Assembly: GCA_032718475.1 (NCBI GenBank)
Contig: JAUCBJ010008494.1
Span: forward strand, 32,334-96,333
Direction of reading: 5' to 3'
Source of the DNA: Nemertoderma westbladi
Lineage: Eukaryota > Xenacoelomorpha > Nemertodermatida > Nemertodermatidae
Length of the DNA: 64,000 nt
In this document: in pieces, positions 19,800 to 31,567 of the stretch
Numbering within the stretch: the first letter of the stretch is position 1
How the letters are laid out: the number at the start of each line of letters is the position of its first letter
Program-made: the position numbers and the translations under genes
Notes under the pieces: generated by a model
What the model saw: the letters and a program-made list of their open reading frames with translations, nothing else
What the model was told of the DNA's origin: nothing
Databases searched by the model: none

Positions 19800-21585
19800 T
19801 GTCCTCCCCTCGCGCATCTATGGCATAACCCAAATCTCCCTGTATAGTCTAATCAATCTTCTTTCAGCATTGCCCGTCACTGGTCGCAATCAATGGTCTT
19901 ATGCATCCTGTCCCACATATGCACCTGCTTTCTATGTATTTGACACCTATAGAATGGGTTATAACGCTCTCTGTATAGCGTCTTGCGTATTTCGTCCAGG
20001 TCCGAGCCGGATGGTTTGTTGTTTTGGTTGTATAAACCCACGTCAGGGGTGTTGTTTCCTCCATAGTCACCACGGCTGTTATATGGACTCAAAGTCCCCA
20101 TTTTGTCCAGGTCCAAGTCGGATGGTTTATTGTTTTGGTTGCACATACCCATGTCAGGGGTGTTGTTTCCTCCATAGTCACCACGGCTGTTCTGTGGACT
20201 ATAAGTCCCCTGGATGGTTGCGTATGGCAACGATCGCCTCACTCTCGGAAATGGGTCTGCCGGACTATGTTCGGGTTTAGGCCAGTTGCATTCCGCTTTT
20301 GGTACCTTACCGAGACTCTCCTCACTATAGACTGGATCTGTGATCAATTCTGCTTCATAGTTAAGGAAGTTCGACATCTCCTCCAGCCCTGGCTCCGCAC
20401 CTTTCTTCTCCCGGGTGGAGAAGGCGATCTTTCTCCAAGTGTTCCTCAGCCAGATCGGTAGTGCCTGCGCTATTGTAGTGATGTTATTCGTTGCTTTGAT
20501 TTCGTAAGGTGAATCTAGGGTCTTTAGCACAAACAGTGCCTTTTCGACTTTATTCGCGAAGGTCTTGATGCTGACAGGGTTATCCTGTAGTCCGTCTGAT
20601 GTTATTCCCCTTAAGGTTTGTCGGATGATCTTCGCAGGATGCCCAAATTCCCTGTCCAGGGCCCTCCATGCATTCGTGAATCCACCTTCGATACCTTGGT
20701 ACTGCCTTACGATGTCGTATGCTGGCCCCCCTGTGTAAACTTGTAGGTATTTAAGGCACTCCGCCTGAGTCAAGTTTTTCGTTAAAATTTCATTACTATA
20801 CATACGCCGGTATTGCAGATATTCCTCTGGCTTACTACCATCGAATTTGAACGGCTCCACTGGCGGTAGCTCGATCCTGGTCTTCAGCACGTCGCTGAGT
20901 GTTGCCATTCACATCACTTGCACTTCCAGCGCGCTCGATGGTTGGGATACAGGTTCCTCCGGTATTGGCTGGGGTTCGCCTATCAGGCCCATCGACTTTC
21001 CTTGTGTTGGATATATCATCAGGAGTAACGGTCCCCTCCATATCTTCGTGTCGCATGATTTATTTGCGTCTGAGGGGCTTGTGGTTTTTGTTGTTGGCTG
21101 CGTGTATTGCTGATACTGCAATGGGGGAATGTCACCCTGCCCCCCCCCCCTACCGGTGTTATGTTTGGTACTGGGGTTGATGTTATCATGTTAGGGCCCA
21201 TGCACCTATCGGCAATACCTCCCCCCTCCCCTGGGTATATATTATATCCCTGCATGTTATAGTCATACTGGTGTGCAGGTACCGGTATAGGCCTATCCAC
21301 TTCTTGCCTACCGACCGGTATATACGCCGCGACCTCCGGGTTTAATCCCGTTGTCTGCGCTACCCTATCGCCTACACTACCTCTCCCAGCATGGCCTATA
21401 GTATGTGCAGTAAGGCCTACAGTATGTCCTGCAGTCTGCCTGTGCCCTTCCGGACCGAAGTTTAATCTTCTCGAGTATTCCAAGAAGTCCTCCTCGCAAC
21501 TACCATGTTCTCGATCGGCAGCTCCTTTCCGACGGGAAGTTTTTCTTCGATCCCCTCTCCTGTCTTCATCCTTGTACCGGTGCAC
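19800..21585 (-). pseudogene. BEL/Pao Gag (copy 1, decayed)
   Basis: The main frame 19877-20908 encodes a DUF1759-like BEL/Pao Gag with FDGSKPEEYLQYRRMY, ECLKYLQVYTGGPAYDI, AWRALDREFGHPAKI and LPIWLRNTWRKIAFS. A C-terminal zinc knuckle CHRCARGGHKKDRC lies about 19780-19825 in the continuing frame, but stops at 19877 and about 19856 separate it from the rest. Upstream, 21019-21585 encodes the Gly/Arg-rich N-terminal segment with GLTAHTIGHAGRGSVGDRV, also found in copy 2 at 47992-48276. A 36-residue segment containing YSPQNSRGDYGGNNTPDMG is duplicated in tandem (20030-20190). The element's 5' end is lost at a foldback element near 21704. Confidence 0.78.
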
Positions 21586-21703
21586 TCTATACCCCTCTCC
21601 CGGTGTGTGGTATACTTCACCAGGTTGTGTTTCTCCGGGGCGATGGCAATCTCCCAGAGTACGACCCCACCGAGTAGTAGCCTAAACAACTTCATTGAAA
21701 CAG

Positions 21704-21953
21704 CGTCTGCTATAGTCTGCTATGTTAAAGACTTTACCAAACGGCTCCTGCCCCTCCCACTTACTATGGTTACCATTGTGTATATGTGACATATGTTACC
21801 ACTGTGTATATGTAACATATGCGGTATAAGGCCAGCCCACAGACGGAAGTAATTTAATTAATTCGTGTCTACTGCTTGGCGTTTGACCTTGAAAAGTAGG
21901 TGGGTTGCAGACGTTTGGTAAAGTCTTTAACATGATAGACTATGACAGATGCA
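21704..21953. mobile_element. Foldback MITE
   Basis: TGTTAAAGACTTTACCAAACG at about 21723-21743 is the reverse complement of CGTTTGGTAAAGTCTTTAAC at about 21914-21933, and the pairing extends outward through CTATAGTC-type sequence to give arms of about 38 bp. The 170-bp centre has GTTACCA-GTGTATATG repeats. A target duplication is not obvious. Confidence 0.7.
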
Positions 21954-22218
21954 ACATATAAAAGGTAAATAAACACTGACTAGCGCCAGCCGACAATACC
22001 ACAATTCTATACTTATCGCTAAGCAACAAGTTGTGGGGCAAGCCGCGAAGTAAGTATAAGGTTATAGTATTTATAATATTATTTTAATTTGATTATTCTA
22101 CCTATGGGGCGAGCCAGGAAGTGAGTGATAGCATCGAAGTAAGTAACAATATTATTATTTTAATTTGATCATTTACTTAAATCCGTCACCGCTTTATTTA
22201 AAAATTTCTCCCACCACT
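21954..22218. other. Non-coding stretch with duplicated GGGGCRAGCC motif
   Basis: TGTGGGGCAAGCCGCGAAGT at 22031 and ATGGGGCGAGCCAGGAAGTG at 22104 are followed by similar TATTATTTTAATTTGAT tracts at about 22075 and 22153, a partial tandem duplication of about 70-80 bp. A related motif lies near 5296. No gene seen. Confidence 0.45.
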
Positions 22219-22658
22219 TCACCCGCTTATCCCACTATCACCATCTGCCCAATCTTCTTCCTCATCCTCAGCATCATTACCACCACCACCATCACCCAAC
22301 ATCTCCATCATTCCTTCCAACATATTAATTCTCTCCTCCATCGCTTTCTCCCGCATACATCTCTCCGCCTCCCGCGCTCTCCTATCCCCCTCCGCCTCCA
22401 TTTCTAACGTCCAATCTTCCCCCCACGCACTGTTTTTCCTCGCTTCTTCCCCCAAATCATTTTTCTTTTCTATCTTCTCCCACTCGTTCCTCGGATTTAA
22501 TAATCTTTCTTTCTTCTTTCTCCCTCACATACATCGCCACCAATATCTCTTAGTTCTCCTTCGCAATTTAATTCGTTACATCCTCATCTTCCTCCTCTTC
22601 CTCCGCATCCATATCTACCTCATCCACCACAAGCTCATTCTCTCCCAACATATCCATG
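22219..22658 (-). pseudogene. Decayed acidic coiled-coil protein of unknown family
   Basis: On the minus strand a start near 22658 gives an acidic segment (VDEVDMDAEEEEEDEDV) that stops after about 30 codons. After further stops, a frame at 22219-22455 encodes a Glu/Met/Arg-rich helix (EAERCMREKAMEERINMLEG) followed by Gly and Asp/Glu runs. The order acidic, basic, coiled coil resembles DNA-binding accessory proteins of some DNA transposons, but I do not recognise it. Confidence 0.35.
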
Positions 22659-22869
22659 TATAATAAATAAATAAATAAATGTGTATAATAATAATGTATA
22701 ATACTGTAAATAAATAAATTTATATAATATTTTTTTCAATCGATAATTCATTATACCAACAAATAATTTACCACCACAAAATAATAATAATAATTTAACC
22801 GTGTCTGGCTCGTTGCAGCGACACTGCCTACAAACATGGTCTATTAAAAGTTTCTACCGCTCGAAAGAT

Positions 22870-23641
22870 TCACACTGAATGTTTTATCTTCTTTATTTGA
22901 GGCTGCCCATCAGTCTCTATCTCATTGTAAATGTCTTCATCATCCACGATGTCCTCTTCAAAGTCGCTGATATCTTCACACTCATAGCTAGATGTTTTAT
23001 TCACGACGAGATCAATTTTTCGCTTAAGCGCTTGTTCTTTCATGGCTTGAGGTGTTTTCATCTGAGCGCTCGCATCCCCAACGAGGGTATCAATATCCTT
23101 ATAATCATTATTTTTTCCGCCTCCTAGCTCACTTTCCGCAATCGTTGGCAACCAGATTTTTTTCTCACCTATTTTCTTAGCGGTGACTTTTACTGCCTCA
23201 GACGTCTGCAGCTGTCTAGCGTTGTTCAGCATTTCCACTTTCATGAGTTCCTCGTCCGCTAATTCATCAATCGCAGCCTCAACAACTAACTTTTTAATCG
23301 GTAGAAACTCACACCCAGTCGGAATATCGTGGCCCGCGTACTTCTGTAATTCCTTAATTATCTTGACATTTGTGTTGTTTCGAGGGATGAAAATAACCTT
23401 GGTGTCGAAATTGTGGGACAAATATATCCCGTTTTCGTTGACGATCGATGTGTACCTTATACTAACCTCATCGATATTCTCCTTAACATTCTTATCTATG
23501 TTAAAGTCGGGCAAACAGAATTCATCCGCTCTGAGATTCAACCCATCGTAATATAGAACACCCTTCCGCTGTCTACCTATATCATCCGCTTCCCAAACGC
23601 CGACAAATCGTTGCCCTTCAAAGTCGTAGATATATCCAATT
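22870..23641 (-). CDS. Unrecognised protein with acidic C-terminus (partial)
   Basis: The open frame runs from a stop at about 23642 to the stop at 22870. The part starting at the first Met (23541) is 223 residues. The N-terminal 100 residues look globular (IYDFEGQRFVGVWEADD, DGIYLSHNFDTKVIF-type segments); the second half is helical and then strongly acidic (ISDFEEDIVDDEDIYNEIE) and ends in a basic KKIKHSV. Codon periodicity and absence of stops suggest a real coding sequence. A LINE fragment begins at 23667, so the 5' part is probably lost or displaced. I cannot assign a family; a protein of a DNA transposon or of a virus-like element is possible. Confidence 0.5.
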
Positions 23642-23666
23642 TACCCACAATCTTTGAACTCCATAA

Positions 23667-24300
23667 AGCTGATTCACCAGCCGATCGCCTCAATGGTTGG
23701 AAAGCCCACTTTGAAAAGCTCCTCAATAATGACAGGGTATTGCCTGATAACTTTATAGAAGTAAAAGTGTCTGAGTCTGTACTCCCAGATATTCCCATTG
23801 GCGATATCTCCTTTGCAGAAGTGAAGGCTGCTGCAAAGAGCATTAAGACCAATCGTGCCAGTGGAGTAGATGGTGTTCCCCCTGAGGTCTTTAAAATACC
23901 TGAGTGTTTAAAGCTCATCTATCCCATCATAGTAGACATGTACCGTACAACAAGAGTCCCACAAGAAATGAAATCAAATAAGTTGGTGCCAGTTCCCAAG
24001 AAGGGCAACCTAACACTCTATGGTTCTTTTCGGGGAATCTCATTGATCTCGATTGCTGCAAAAATATACAATAGAATTCTATTAAATCGCATCAGGGATC
24101 CCATTGAGAGACTGCTACGTGGAAATCAGAATGGGATCCGTAAAGGTCGTGGGACCATGGAGCCCATTTTGGCATTTAGAAGGATAATTGAAGAGTTATC
24201 AAAAAAGAAAGACAGGCATCTGGCTGTTATCTTTGTTGACTTCTTCAAGGCCTTTGATTCAGTCTCTCGCTCACGTATGTTCAGCATACTTTCATTATAT
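23667..24300 (+). pseudogene. RTE-like LINE fragment: reverse transcriptase N-terminal half
   Basis: This is colinear with 59107-59740 of the full-length copy: SPADRLNGW, ASGVDGVPPEVFK, KLVPVPKKGNLTLYGSFRGI and VIFVDFFKAFDSVSRSR (first catalytic Asp in FVDFFKAFD). It is open throughout, but both ends are cut: it starts after the endonuclease and stops before the FADD box. A fragment lacking both LINE ends is not a standard 5' truncation and suggests deletion or insertion as a DNA fragment. Confidence 0.85.
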
Positions 24301-24302
24301 CG

Positions 24303-25449
24303 GGTAACCAGTTTAATCGCTATTGTCCTGAGAGAATTTTCTTTTTGAAAAACTTCCTCAATTTCAATGGAAATATTTATTTACACTTAAATTGGTTGAC
24401 ATGACGAAAGTGGTAACAGATTTACGGTGGCGATTAATGCAACCGATATAAATTTCTATAGACACACCCCCGAATTTCCACAGAATATTACTCACGGTTA
24501 AATTGATTGACGTCAACTGTATTAACTGTGTAGCTTCTTAGAAGTTTCATAATTTTAAGCATGAGCGAATTTAATTTAATGTCGGCATCGTAAACTTTCC
24601 CTCCCGACGGATATTTTTACTGTAATCATTTAATAAAAACGAACGATCGCAGTGAGCGAACGACATTGACCCCCTCCCGGGTTTAATAGGGTTAAAACTT
24701 CTGGAATGTCTTCGTTGTTCTATATATATACTACAATAACTCTGTCTGCACCATCAACTGGCGTCTCAGTCGCTACTACTGTCCCTACATTATGTGTTGT
24801 TGGTCCAGCTTCGTCAGATGTGGCATAAGGTGTTGTTCCGCCATTTTCTGGTGGGCTAGTATCGTCTGCAGTTTCGTAATTCTCTGTTACTGGAGCGTCA
24901 GTATTTGTCAAATTACTCATTCTCTTGTCTGTATCAATGTGTTAATATTCTGTCAATATAAATACTTACCTTGCGGTGAAAATTAATTTAGTTATAACAA
25001 AATTTATATTTGCTGCATTTAACAGCTAGAATATTATATTGGTATAGGATATTACACCTAACACTTACCAATATATTCTAATTAATTTACCTTTAATATT
25101 TTTATAAATGGCTGTGGGTCAGAGACAACCTTCAACGCACAATAAAAAATACCTTAGATCACATTTTGTACGGGCTTATACCAACCGATGTTACCTTTTC
25201 CAAATTTATCTCTAGAATTTTTTTAATATTCAAATCACTAAATTCTAGCCATAAAAACTTTCAATTTTATCTCACGGGCAGAAAGAAATAATAACGATAC
25301 AACTAACCTTAGTGTTCGCGCTTTCAGACCTTTAGCAGTTTAACCCGCCAATTTTAGGTGTCCTCTTGTTTATAAATCGACTTTAGCCTATAACAACTAT
25401 TTAATGCACATGAAGTAACATTAGCCGAAGCCAGTCTATGCGCAATCAT
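24303..25449. other. Non-coding stretch with one small minus ORF
   Basis: Mostly A+T-rich. The minus-strand frame 24720-24920 gives a 66-residue Thr/Asp/Glu-rich peptide (TNTDAPVTENYETADDTSPP) that could be an exon or low-complexity chance. It has no signal peptide or known domain. I do not call it a gene. Confidence 0.35.
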
Positions 25450-26300
25450 TCACCCACAGTTAAGGGAGACTGGATTCGGATGCTTTGAAGGGATTGCGGT
25501 GCAGACCTACGGTATTATTCGATTGATCGTTACTATATAATCTCTGACAATATTATTCACTTTCGGGGAAATATTAACAGTTCCTTTAGGACGTGGCGCT
25601 TTAAGTATAAAACAGAGTTATGACTTATACTAAACACAACGAGATGGCTACTGATTTTCGTAAATAGCGCATTCTTTAGGAGATGCTTTATTATCTGTCA
25701 CACTGCTGCATACGACTTCACACTGCTGCACACTTATTTGCCGACCGTCACTGAATTTAACCATATATAAGGAGGATAGCAACTGACACATGTAGGGATT
25801 ATGAAATAGCATTTAATGCACACTAAAACCACTGTAATGTAAGTCGCAATTGCTACCGGTAACAGGTCCCTCTTACCTTCAGTAATCAAGAAGATTGGGG
25901 TTTTATGATTATTTATCGATATTCTCCAAATAGAACAACATATTCATCAACATATAACAGTTAATAACCGACAGTAAACAGCAGTAAAATAATTCGGTGA
26001 ATAGGATTGCGTGAGTGCAGAGTTAATAGATTTACGTTTTTATAATCAAAGCCGTCTAATGTTGGCCAAAGTCTGAAACTTCTAACACAGAAGTACAGAA
26101 GAATTTCCAAGCAGTTGTTCTCGCTCAGAAAGGTAAACAAAGACCGTAATGCATTGCGCGGTTTTCCGTAGGCCTCTGTGCAAGATAAAATGAAAATCGC
26201 TCTGATTGGCCGAGCGAGCTGAACGAAGAAGTTCCACATCGACAGTAAATCAGCTGACAGATTTCGTCATCTGAACTACACTCTATTTAGAGTATTTGGC
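25450..26300. repeat. Paralogous non-coding segment, copy of 15560-16420
   Basis: It shares the ordered blocks listed for the left copy, in the same orientation, at an offset that drifts from about 9,890 to 9,850 because of indels. No coding frame is conserved. Confidence 0.6.
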
Positions 26301-26440
26301 GTATTGCGGCATAAAATGGCTTGTTATGTCCGCTAAAACACCTACAGGGTACATTGCGGAGAAAATGGCTTGTTATGTCCGCTAAAACAACTAAACAGTT
26401 CATTGCGGAGAAAAATGACTGGTTATATCCGCAAAAGCTT
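26301..26440. repeat. Threefold tandem repeat of ~57 bp
   Basis: ATTGCGG(C/AG)A followed by AAATGGCTTGTTATGTCCGC and TAAAAC occurs three times from about 26303 to 26437, the third more diverged (AAATGACTGGTTATATCCGC). Since units stay close to a multiple of three, both strands are open (83-codon ORFs), but this is more likely a by-product of the repeat than a gene. Confidence 0.65.
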
Positions 26441-28163
26441 TTACACTTAGAATCGCTTTCTGCCGCGTACCAATCCGTGTCAGCCTTGCTGCAGCTGCTG
26501 TACACCAGTGCACCAAACCCAGAAATCGTAAACTCCAAACTCGGTTGTGTAGATGACTGCTGTGTACCTTAAAGTTGTACGGAGAATAAATCGGTTGTCT
26601 CAGAATCTGAAACCTACAAATTAATTTACAATTTTAAGTCCAAAACAAATTTAATTTTTTATTCGCATCTAAATTTACTATAAATATAAACACCCTTCTT
26701 GGCGTGCTTCAAATTCAAAATTTTTACTATTTTTGTATTTAAAATATCTACAATTTTTTAACTTGTTTGTATGTAGAATTCGTAGGAACCAAATAATATC
26801 CAATGAATCTTCGATCCACAATCTTAATATAAACTAAAATTTCGATCTCAAATTCCTCCTGCGAAATATATAATTTATTTCGAAATAAAAACCCCCGCCA
26901 GGGAAAACAAATTATCTATCGCAAGCAAAGGAAAACGCTGGTCCAGGACTTCAATGTAATAGCACCTGTTACTATCACCTTTATAATTTACAGTAAGTGT
27001 AGATGCGAAATATCTATTTTATAAGCCGAAAAATCCTGACTACAGATTGTTACCGCATTAAAATATAAACCTAAATTTAACATAGGCCAGAAATGTTTGA
27101 GACTCACCAGGATTCCATCCCTCCTTAGAAAACCGATTTCACAGTTCTAGAATGAATTATCTGTACTGTAACTACACTCTCATTCTAGAATAGTACAAAT
27201 TATCTAAGTACAATTTTCTTATCTATAGGTTATGCCCAATGGCTAAACTTGGCACATATTACAAATATCCCGTAGTTTTCTAAATGGACCAATGAAGGAC
27301 GATACCTAACTAACCCAAAACATTTGCCCCGAAAACGTACACAAGCAAGACCTATTTTTACTCGCGTATCCCCCCAATTTAGTTTAATCTTCGATTGACT
27401 TGCGGTATATAATTTATTTACAAACAAGTCAGGTTCAAAACGGGAAATACAACTAAATTTATTCATTCCTTCCCAATTTATTATACTGTTACCTATGAAG
27501 CAGTACTATATCTTTAGGACGTATTGAAACCCATTTAGCCCCCCAAAACCGATCTGTTAGCCCAAAATAAGCCCCATACTTCCCTTGACTATTTCCAATG
27601 TGCGTTGAGGCGTCTCATCCCTTCGCCAAATTACCATATACGCCCCAACATGACCGCTGTAAGCTGTAGCGTTTCCAAAACATTAATCCATTAAAACATT
27701 AAACCGACTTTCAAATATAATATAATCTAGGACATATTATTACAAGGACAATTTCTATACTAATATACACAAAACATATTGCTCAAACTCGAAACTAATA
27801 TAAATGACAAGAAATTAACAAAGGAAGAATCAAGCTAGAGTTCAGTTGAGATAATAATGGGATTTGGGCCCCAAAAGGGATTTGGGCCCCAAAACGAATA
27901 TATAAACTCACAATTTCTATTGAGCTGAGGTTAGCTGCAATGTATTATTACTACAGGTAATGCTTCGAGGGCATTGCTGCTCGCTCCTCATTGGACCAGC
28001 GCACTGAAAATTCTCCACTCATACTACATGGTTTATATAACAGCTGCCAGGCCTAAAGCCATCAACAGGTAGTTGTCAACTTCTATTTAAAATACTAATA
28101 AAAGTACTCTAAATTTAATGTAGATCACTAAGCAACCCTTAACAACAATAAACTTTACTTGCA
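26441..28163. other. Non-coding stretch
   Basis: A+T-rich, no supported gene. A short tandem duplication of GGGATTTGGGCCCCAAAA lies at about 27859-27895. Confidence 0.4.
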
Positions 28164-28570
28164 AATAGAAATGGCAGTGATTTTTTATGTCCTTTTATTT
28201 GACTTTTTTTGTCCTTTTTTTTTTACGAATTATGCATAATGACTTTTGTTGTCCTTGTAATGACTTTTATTGTCCTTTTAATGACTTTTTATGTATGTAT
28301 TTCTTCAAACTGTCAGACTGCTGATTTCTGGACTGTCAGATAGTTGATTTCACTATGCCTGTGCCAAAACATTCCATGATTTATAGACTATGAGATAGAT
28401 TTCCATATGCGCCTGTGATAAAAAGACTCTATATTTATATATTTCTTTTTAATCCAGGCCTGGAGGCCCATAATTAACATAAATTACAAATTACAATAAT
28501 ATAATTATTAGATCACAGCACAATTTAATAGTAAAATATACGTATAATGAATAGAGTCTATTTCAAAGTT

Positions 28571-30283
28571 CTAAAAATCCATATTTATCATTTCACGTAT
28601 TCTGCTTGAAGGGGCTGTCACTTCCGATATTGTTTGCACTAAAATATTTGTAGAACTTTCGATGCGTGACCATAGTGATCGAATTGCGTTATACCGTACG
28701 TGAATGAATTTGCACAAGTTAAGCTCGCCAAACATTAGCGATACACTGCAGTCATATTTATACCCAAATAATTTCCTAGCTATATTGTTATAACCCACTC
28801 TAAATTTGTTGTATAATCTTGCGTCAAAATTGCGACGAGCCCATAATGAGTTACAATAGAATTGTGAACAGAAAGCTAAAAATAGTTTCCGTTTTACATT
28901 AATCGAGCAGACACCAAATTTCCTAATTAACATATTGCCACGTCTATAAAGTGCATGTAACTGATTGATAATGTCATGCCCGTCATCTGTGGAAGCATGA
29001 ATAATATGGCCTAGATACTTAAATTGATCTACTTGTTCTAACATAACACCATTTATATTAAATTTTGTTGTTACAATAGTTGTATTCGATTTCGGCACAA
29101 AACACATTAATTTGGACTTTTTCACGTTAATCTTGATTGAATGTAATTTTGTATAGTCCTCAAATATACGTAATAGCTTATTCATGCCATATGCGGAGTT
29201 TGATAACACCGTGAGATCGTCCGCATACATGCAATGGTTCGCCCTATGATTACCAATTTGACAACCTACATTGGTAGCATCAAATTCTAAGCTTAAATCA
29301 TATAAATAAACATTATAAAATAAAGGGGAAAGAATTCCACCCTGTTTAGTACCATTAGTAACAAAAAATGGGATGGAATGGAAACCCCCCCATCTCACGC
29401 TTATACACTGAAAACGATACCAATAAACCATAACACGAACTAAATACAACGGCACTTTCCGTTCAATCAATTTACTAAAAAGTTTATAATGATTTACGAG
29501 GTCAAAAGCCTTGGATGAGTCTAAAAAGCACACATATATAGGGCTGTCATTATCTAGGTAAAATTGTATAATTTCCTTTAGAGTGTATATGGCTAGCTCC
29601 GTGCCCAACTCCTTTTTAAAACCGAATTGTGAGTCCGTTGTGTATAGGTAATCTGATATTTTTTCTAAATATACATGCTCCAGCAATTTGCTAGATATAG
29701 TGGAAAGAATAATTCCACGATAATTATCGCCGTCCGTGATGTCGCCATTTCTATCTTTAACTAACGGTATCAAATCAGAAACTATACACTCTGGAGGCAT
29801 TGAACCATGAATATTAATAAACGTATAAATATTTGCTAAATGTACGGTCAAATTACCTGAAGCGTATTTATAATGTTCGGCGGAAAGGCCGTCTGGGCCT
29901 GCCGCCTTACCAGAAGCAAGTTTTTTTATAGCTTCATTAACCTCATCCGTATTAACTATCATTTCTAGATCGAAAGACATGTTACCTAAAGCACGATCAA
30001 CAAGAACTTTATCTTTATCATTATGCACTGAATTAAATAAAGCACTGAACTTATCCTTAAAATAGTTAGCGATATCTGGTTCACCAACTGCCTCACCTAC
30101 TTTACTAGATAGAGGCACCGAATTGCAACATTCTTTGGTGACATTTTTCCAAAACTCATTGCTCTTATCGCTATAAAGAGAGTCAGCTAACTTGTCCGCC
30201 CGCAACTTTTTATCATTGCGTTTACACTCTCTCATTGCACGTTTAAAATGCAGTTTCGATGACATATATTCTGAGAAAATCAC
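28571..30283 (-). CDS. LINE ORF2, reverse transcriptase part (distal copy)
   Basis: 570 codons without a stop. Blocks in order: KLASGKAAGPDGLSAEHYK (RT entry), DGDNYRGIILSTISSKLLE, CFLDSSKAFDLVNHYKLF (first catalytic Asp), GTKQGGILSPLFYNVYL, MYADDLTVLS (catalytic YADD) and QVDQFKYLGHIIH (thumb region). The C-terminus is Cys/Arg/Tyr-rich with FRVGYNNIARKLFGY. The frame is separated from the endonuclease frame by an 11-bp insertion near 30350, so this copy would not make a full ORF2 protein. The polymerase copies LINE RNA at nicked DNA in the nucleus. The clade within the jockey/CR1 group is not certain. Confidence 0.85.
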   Translation of the reverse strand: MIFSEYMSSKLHFKRAMRECKRNDKKLRADKLADSLYSDKSNEFWKNVTKECCNSVPLSSKVGEAVGEPDIANYFKDKFSALFNSVHNDKDKVLVDRALGNMSFDLEMIVNTDEVNEAIKKLASGKAAGPDGLSAEHYKYASGNLTVHLANIYTFINIHGSMPPECIVSDLIPLVKDRNGDITDGDNYRGIILSTISSKLLEHVYLEKISDYLYTTDSQFGFKKELGTELAIYTLKEIIQFYLDNDSPIYVCFLDSSKAFDLVNHYKLFSKLIERKVPLYLVRVMVYWYRFQCISVRWGGFHSIPFFVTNGTKQGGILSPLFYNVYLYDLSLEFDATNVGCQIGNHRANHCMYADDLTVLSNSAYGMNKLLRIFEDYTKLHSIKINVKKSKLMCFVPKSNTTIVTTKFNINGVMLEQVDQFKYLGHIIHASTDDGHDIINQLHALYRRGNMLIRKFGVCSINVKRKLFLAFCSQFYCNSLWARRNFDARLYNKFRVGYNNIARKLFGYKYDCSVSLMFGELNLCKFIHVRYNAIRSLWSRIESSTNILVQTISEVTAPSSRIREMINMDF

Positions 30284-31488
30284 TCCAGTTCTAGGGCACC
30301 CGTGAGCGCGCCAGATCCTAAAGCATAAACGTGAAAATTCATTTTCACGTTCATTTTCATTTTCAATACATCATTCCAGCCAGGTATAGGTCTACCTTTT
30401 TCTGCCGTTTTATCCGTCTTACGTTTTGGCAGGCACTCACTGGAAGCACCCTGGATCGCTTTTACAATTTCAGAATAATATGTATTAATTGCATCTGCAT
30501 GCTCCAATGAGGAGCAATTTACATTTCTACAATTAACAGAGTCTACAGGCACACATAAATCATCTAGACGTTTGGCTAGACGTTGACTATAAGCTACGCG
30601 ATCAGCTGCATTCGCTTTAGACCAATCACAACTGACCGGGTTCTGATAGTGGTTCTGATTATTTTTCTCGCCGTGCTGTGCTCGAACACCCGTGTTACCA
30701 GGTATACTGAAATGGGTGAGGAGCGGCATATGGTCGGAAATAGCCAAGTTATAGTCAACTTCTATATGAGAAATAAGTGTTGCTGCTGCCTCTGTGCAAA
30801 CTACATGGTCTAACCATGAGGTAGAACCATGGGAGGCACTAACAAATGTAAAAGTTGTATTACCAAGTAGGTCTACATCCCTTACAGTACAATTAGAGTC
30901 TATACACCAAGAATTAATATAATTAAAGTAATCTGTATTTACATCAGCATTAAAATCGCCAATAGCAATGCAAAAATTTGTTTCCGCGCTGTCAAAAATA
31001 GCTCCCAACTTGCCAAGGCAGTTTAAAAATTCATCGTCGTTTTCAGCACATTTATATGGGAAATAAACATTTACAAATAATACTTCTTGATCATTTGGCA
31101 GAGATATTTTTATCCCATATAACCGTTCTTCATTGTAGGAAATGCACGTAATACAATTTGCAATTTCTTTTCTATACAAAATCGCTAGACCACCGTATGG
31201 TCTACCATGTAGGAGTCTGTCACTCAGATCAACATTAGAGATACCACGAGCAAAATACCTCTGGTCTATGTTCGATAGCATATCTAGATCTTGGGCTGGT
31301 AACATATGCTCCTGAATAAATATTAAATCCGCACTACTATCACAAAGTTTCTTAATTGCTTGACGTGAGTGAGCAGTTCTTACAGAGTTACAATTATATG
31401 ATGCGATTGTCAGGTGTTCATTTACTTGATTATTCATATTTACATGCATCAGTAAAAAAAATAATAAAATATAAATTCTGATAGACAT
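30280..31488 (-). pseudogene. LINE ORF2, endonuclease part (distal copy, frameshifted)
   Basis: The start at 31488 (MSIRIY) is chosen because the next upstream codons contain the T run and no ATG. It encodes an exonuclease-endonuclease-phosphatase domain: TIASYNCNSVRT, FIQEHMLP, CIAIGDFNADVN and AISDHMPLL, with the Asn, Glu, Asp and His residues of the catalytic set. A hydrophobic stretch (IYILLFFLLMHV) lies just before it and is probably incidental if MNNQ is the true start. The frame ends in junk after NDVLK because of an 11-bp insertion of TTTCA-type repeats relative to the proximal copy. Confidence 0.8.
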
Positions 31489-31567
31489 TTTATAAAAAAA
31501 AAAAACACTCAATTATTATTTACAATATATATATCAATTATCAATTGAAAAAAACTCAAATATATAC

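Noticed and set aside
18423-20280. Several plus ORFs of 94-190 codons
   Set aside because: They are antisense to the BEL protease and Gag frames and vanish in copy 2.
22165-22407. Plus ORF rich in Pro/Ile/Thr/His
   Set aside because: Antisense to the acidic coiled-coil remnant; composition reflects the complement of Glu-rich codons.
24720-24920. Small Thr/Asp-rich minus ORF as a gene
   Set aside because: No domain, splice signals or conserved copy; kept only as a remark.
26287-26572. Overlapping 83-codon ORFs on both strands
   Set aside because: Both are explained by a threefold tandem repeat whose unit is near a multiple of three.
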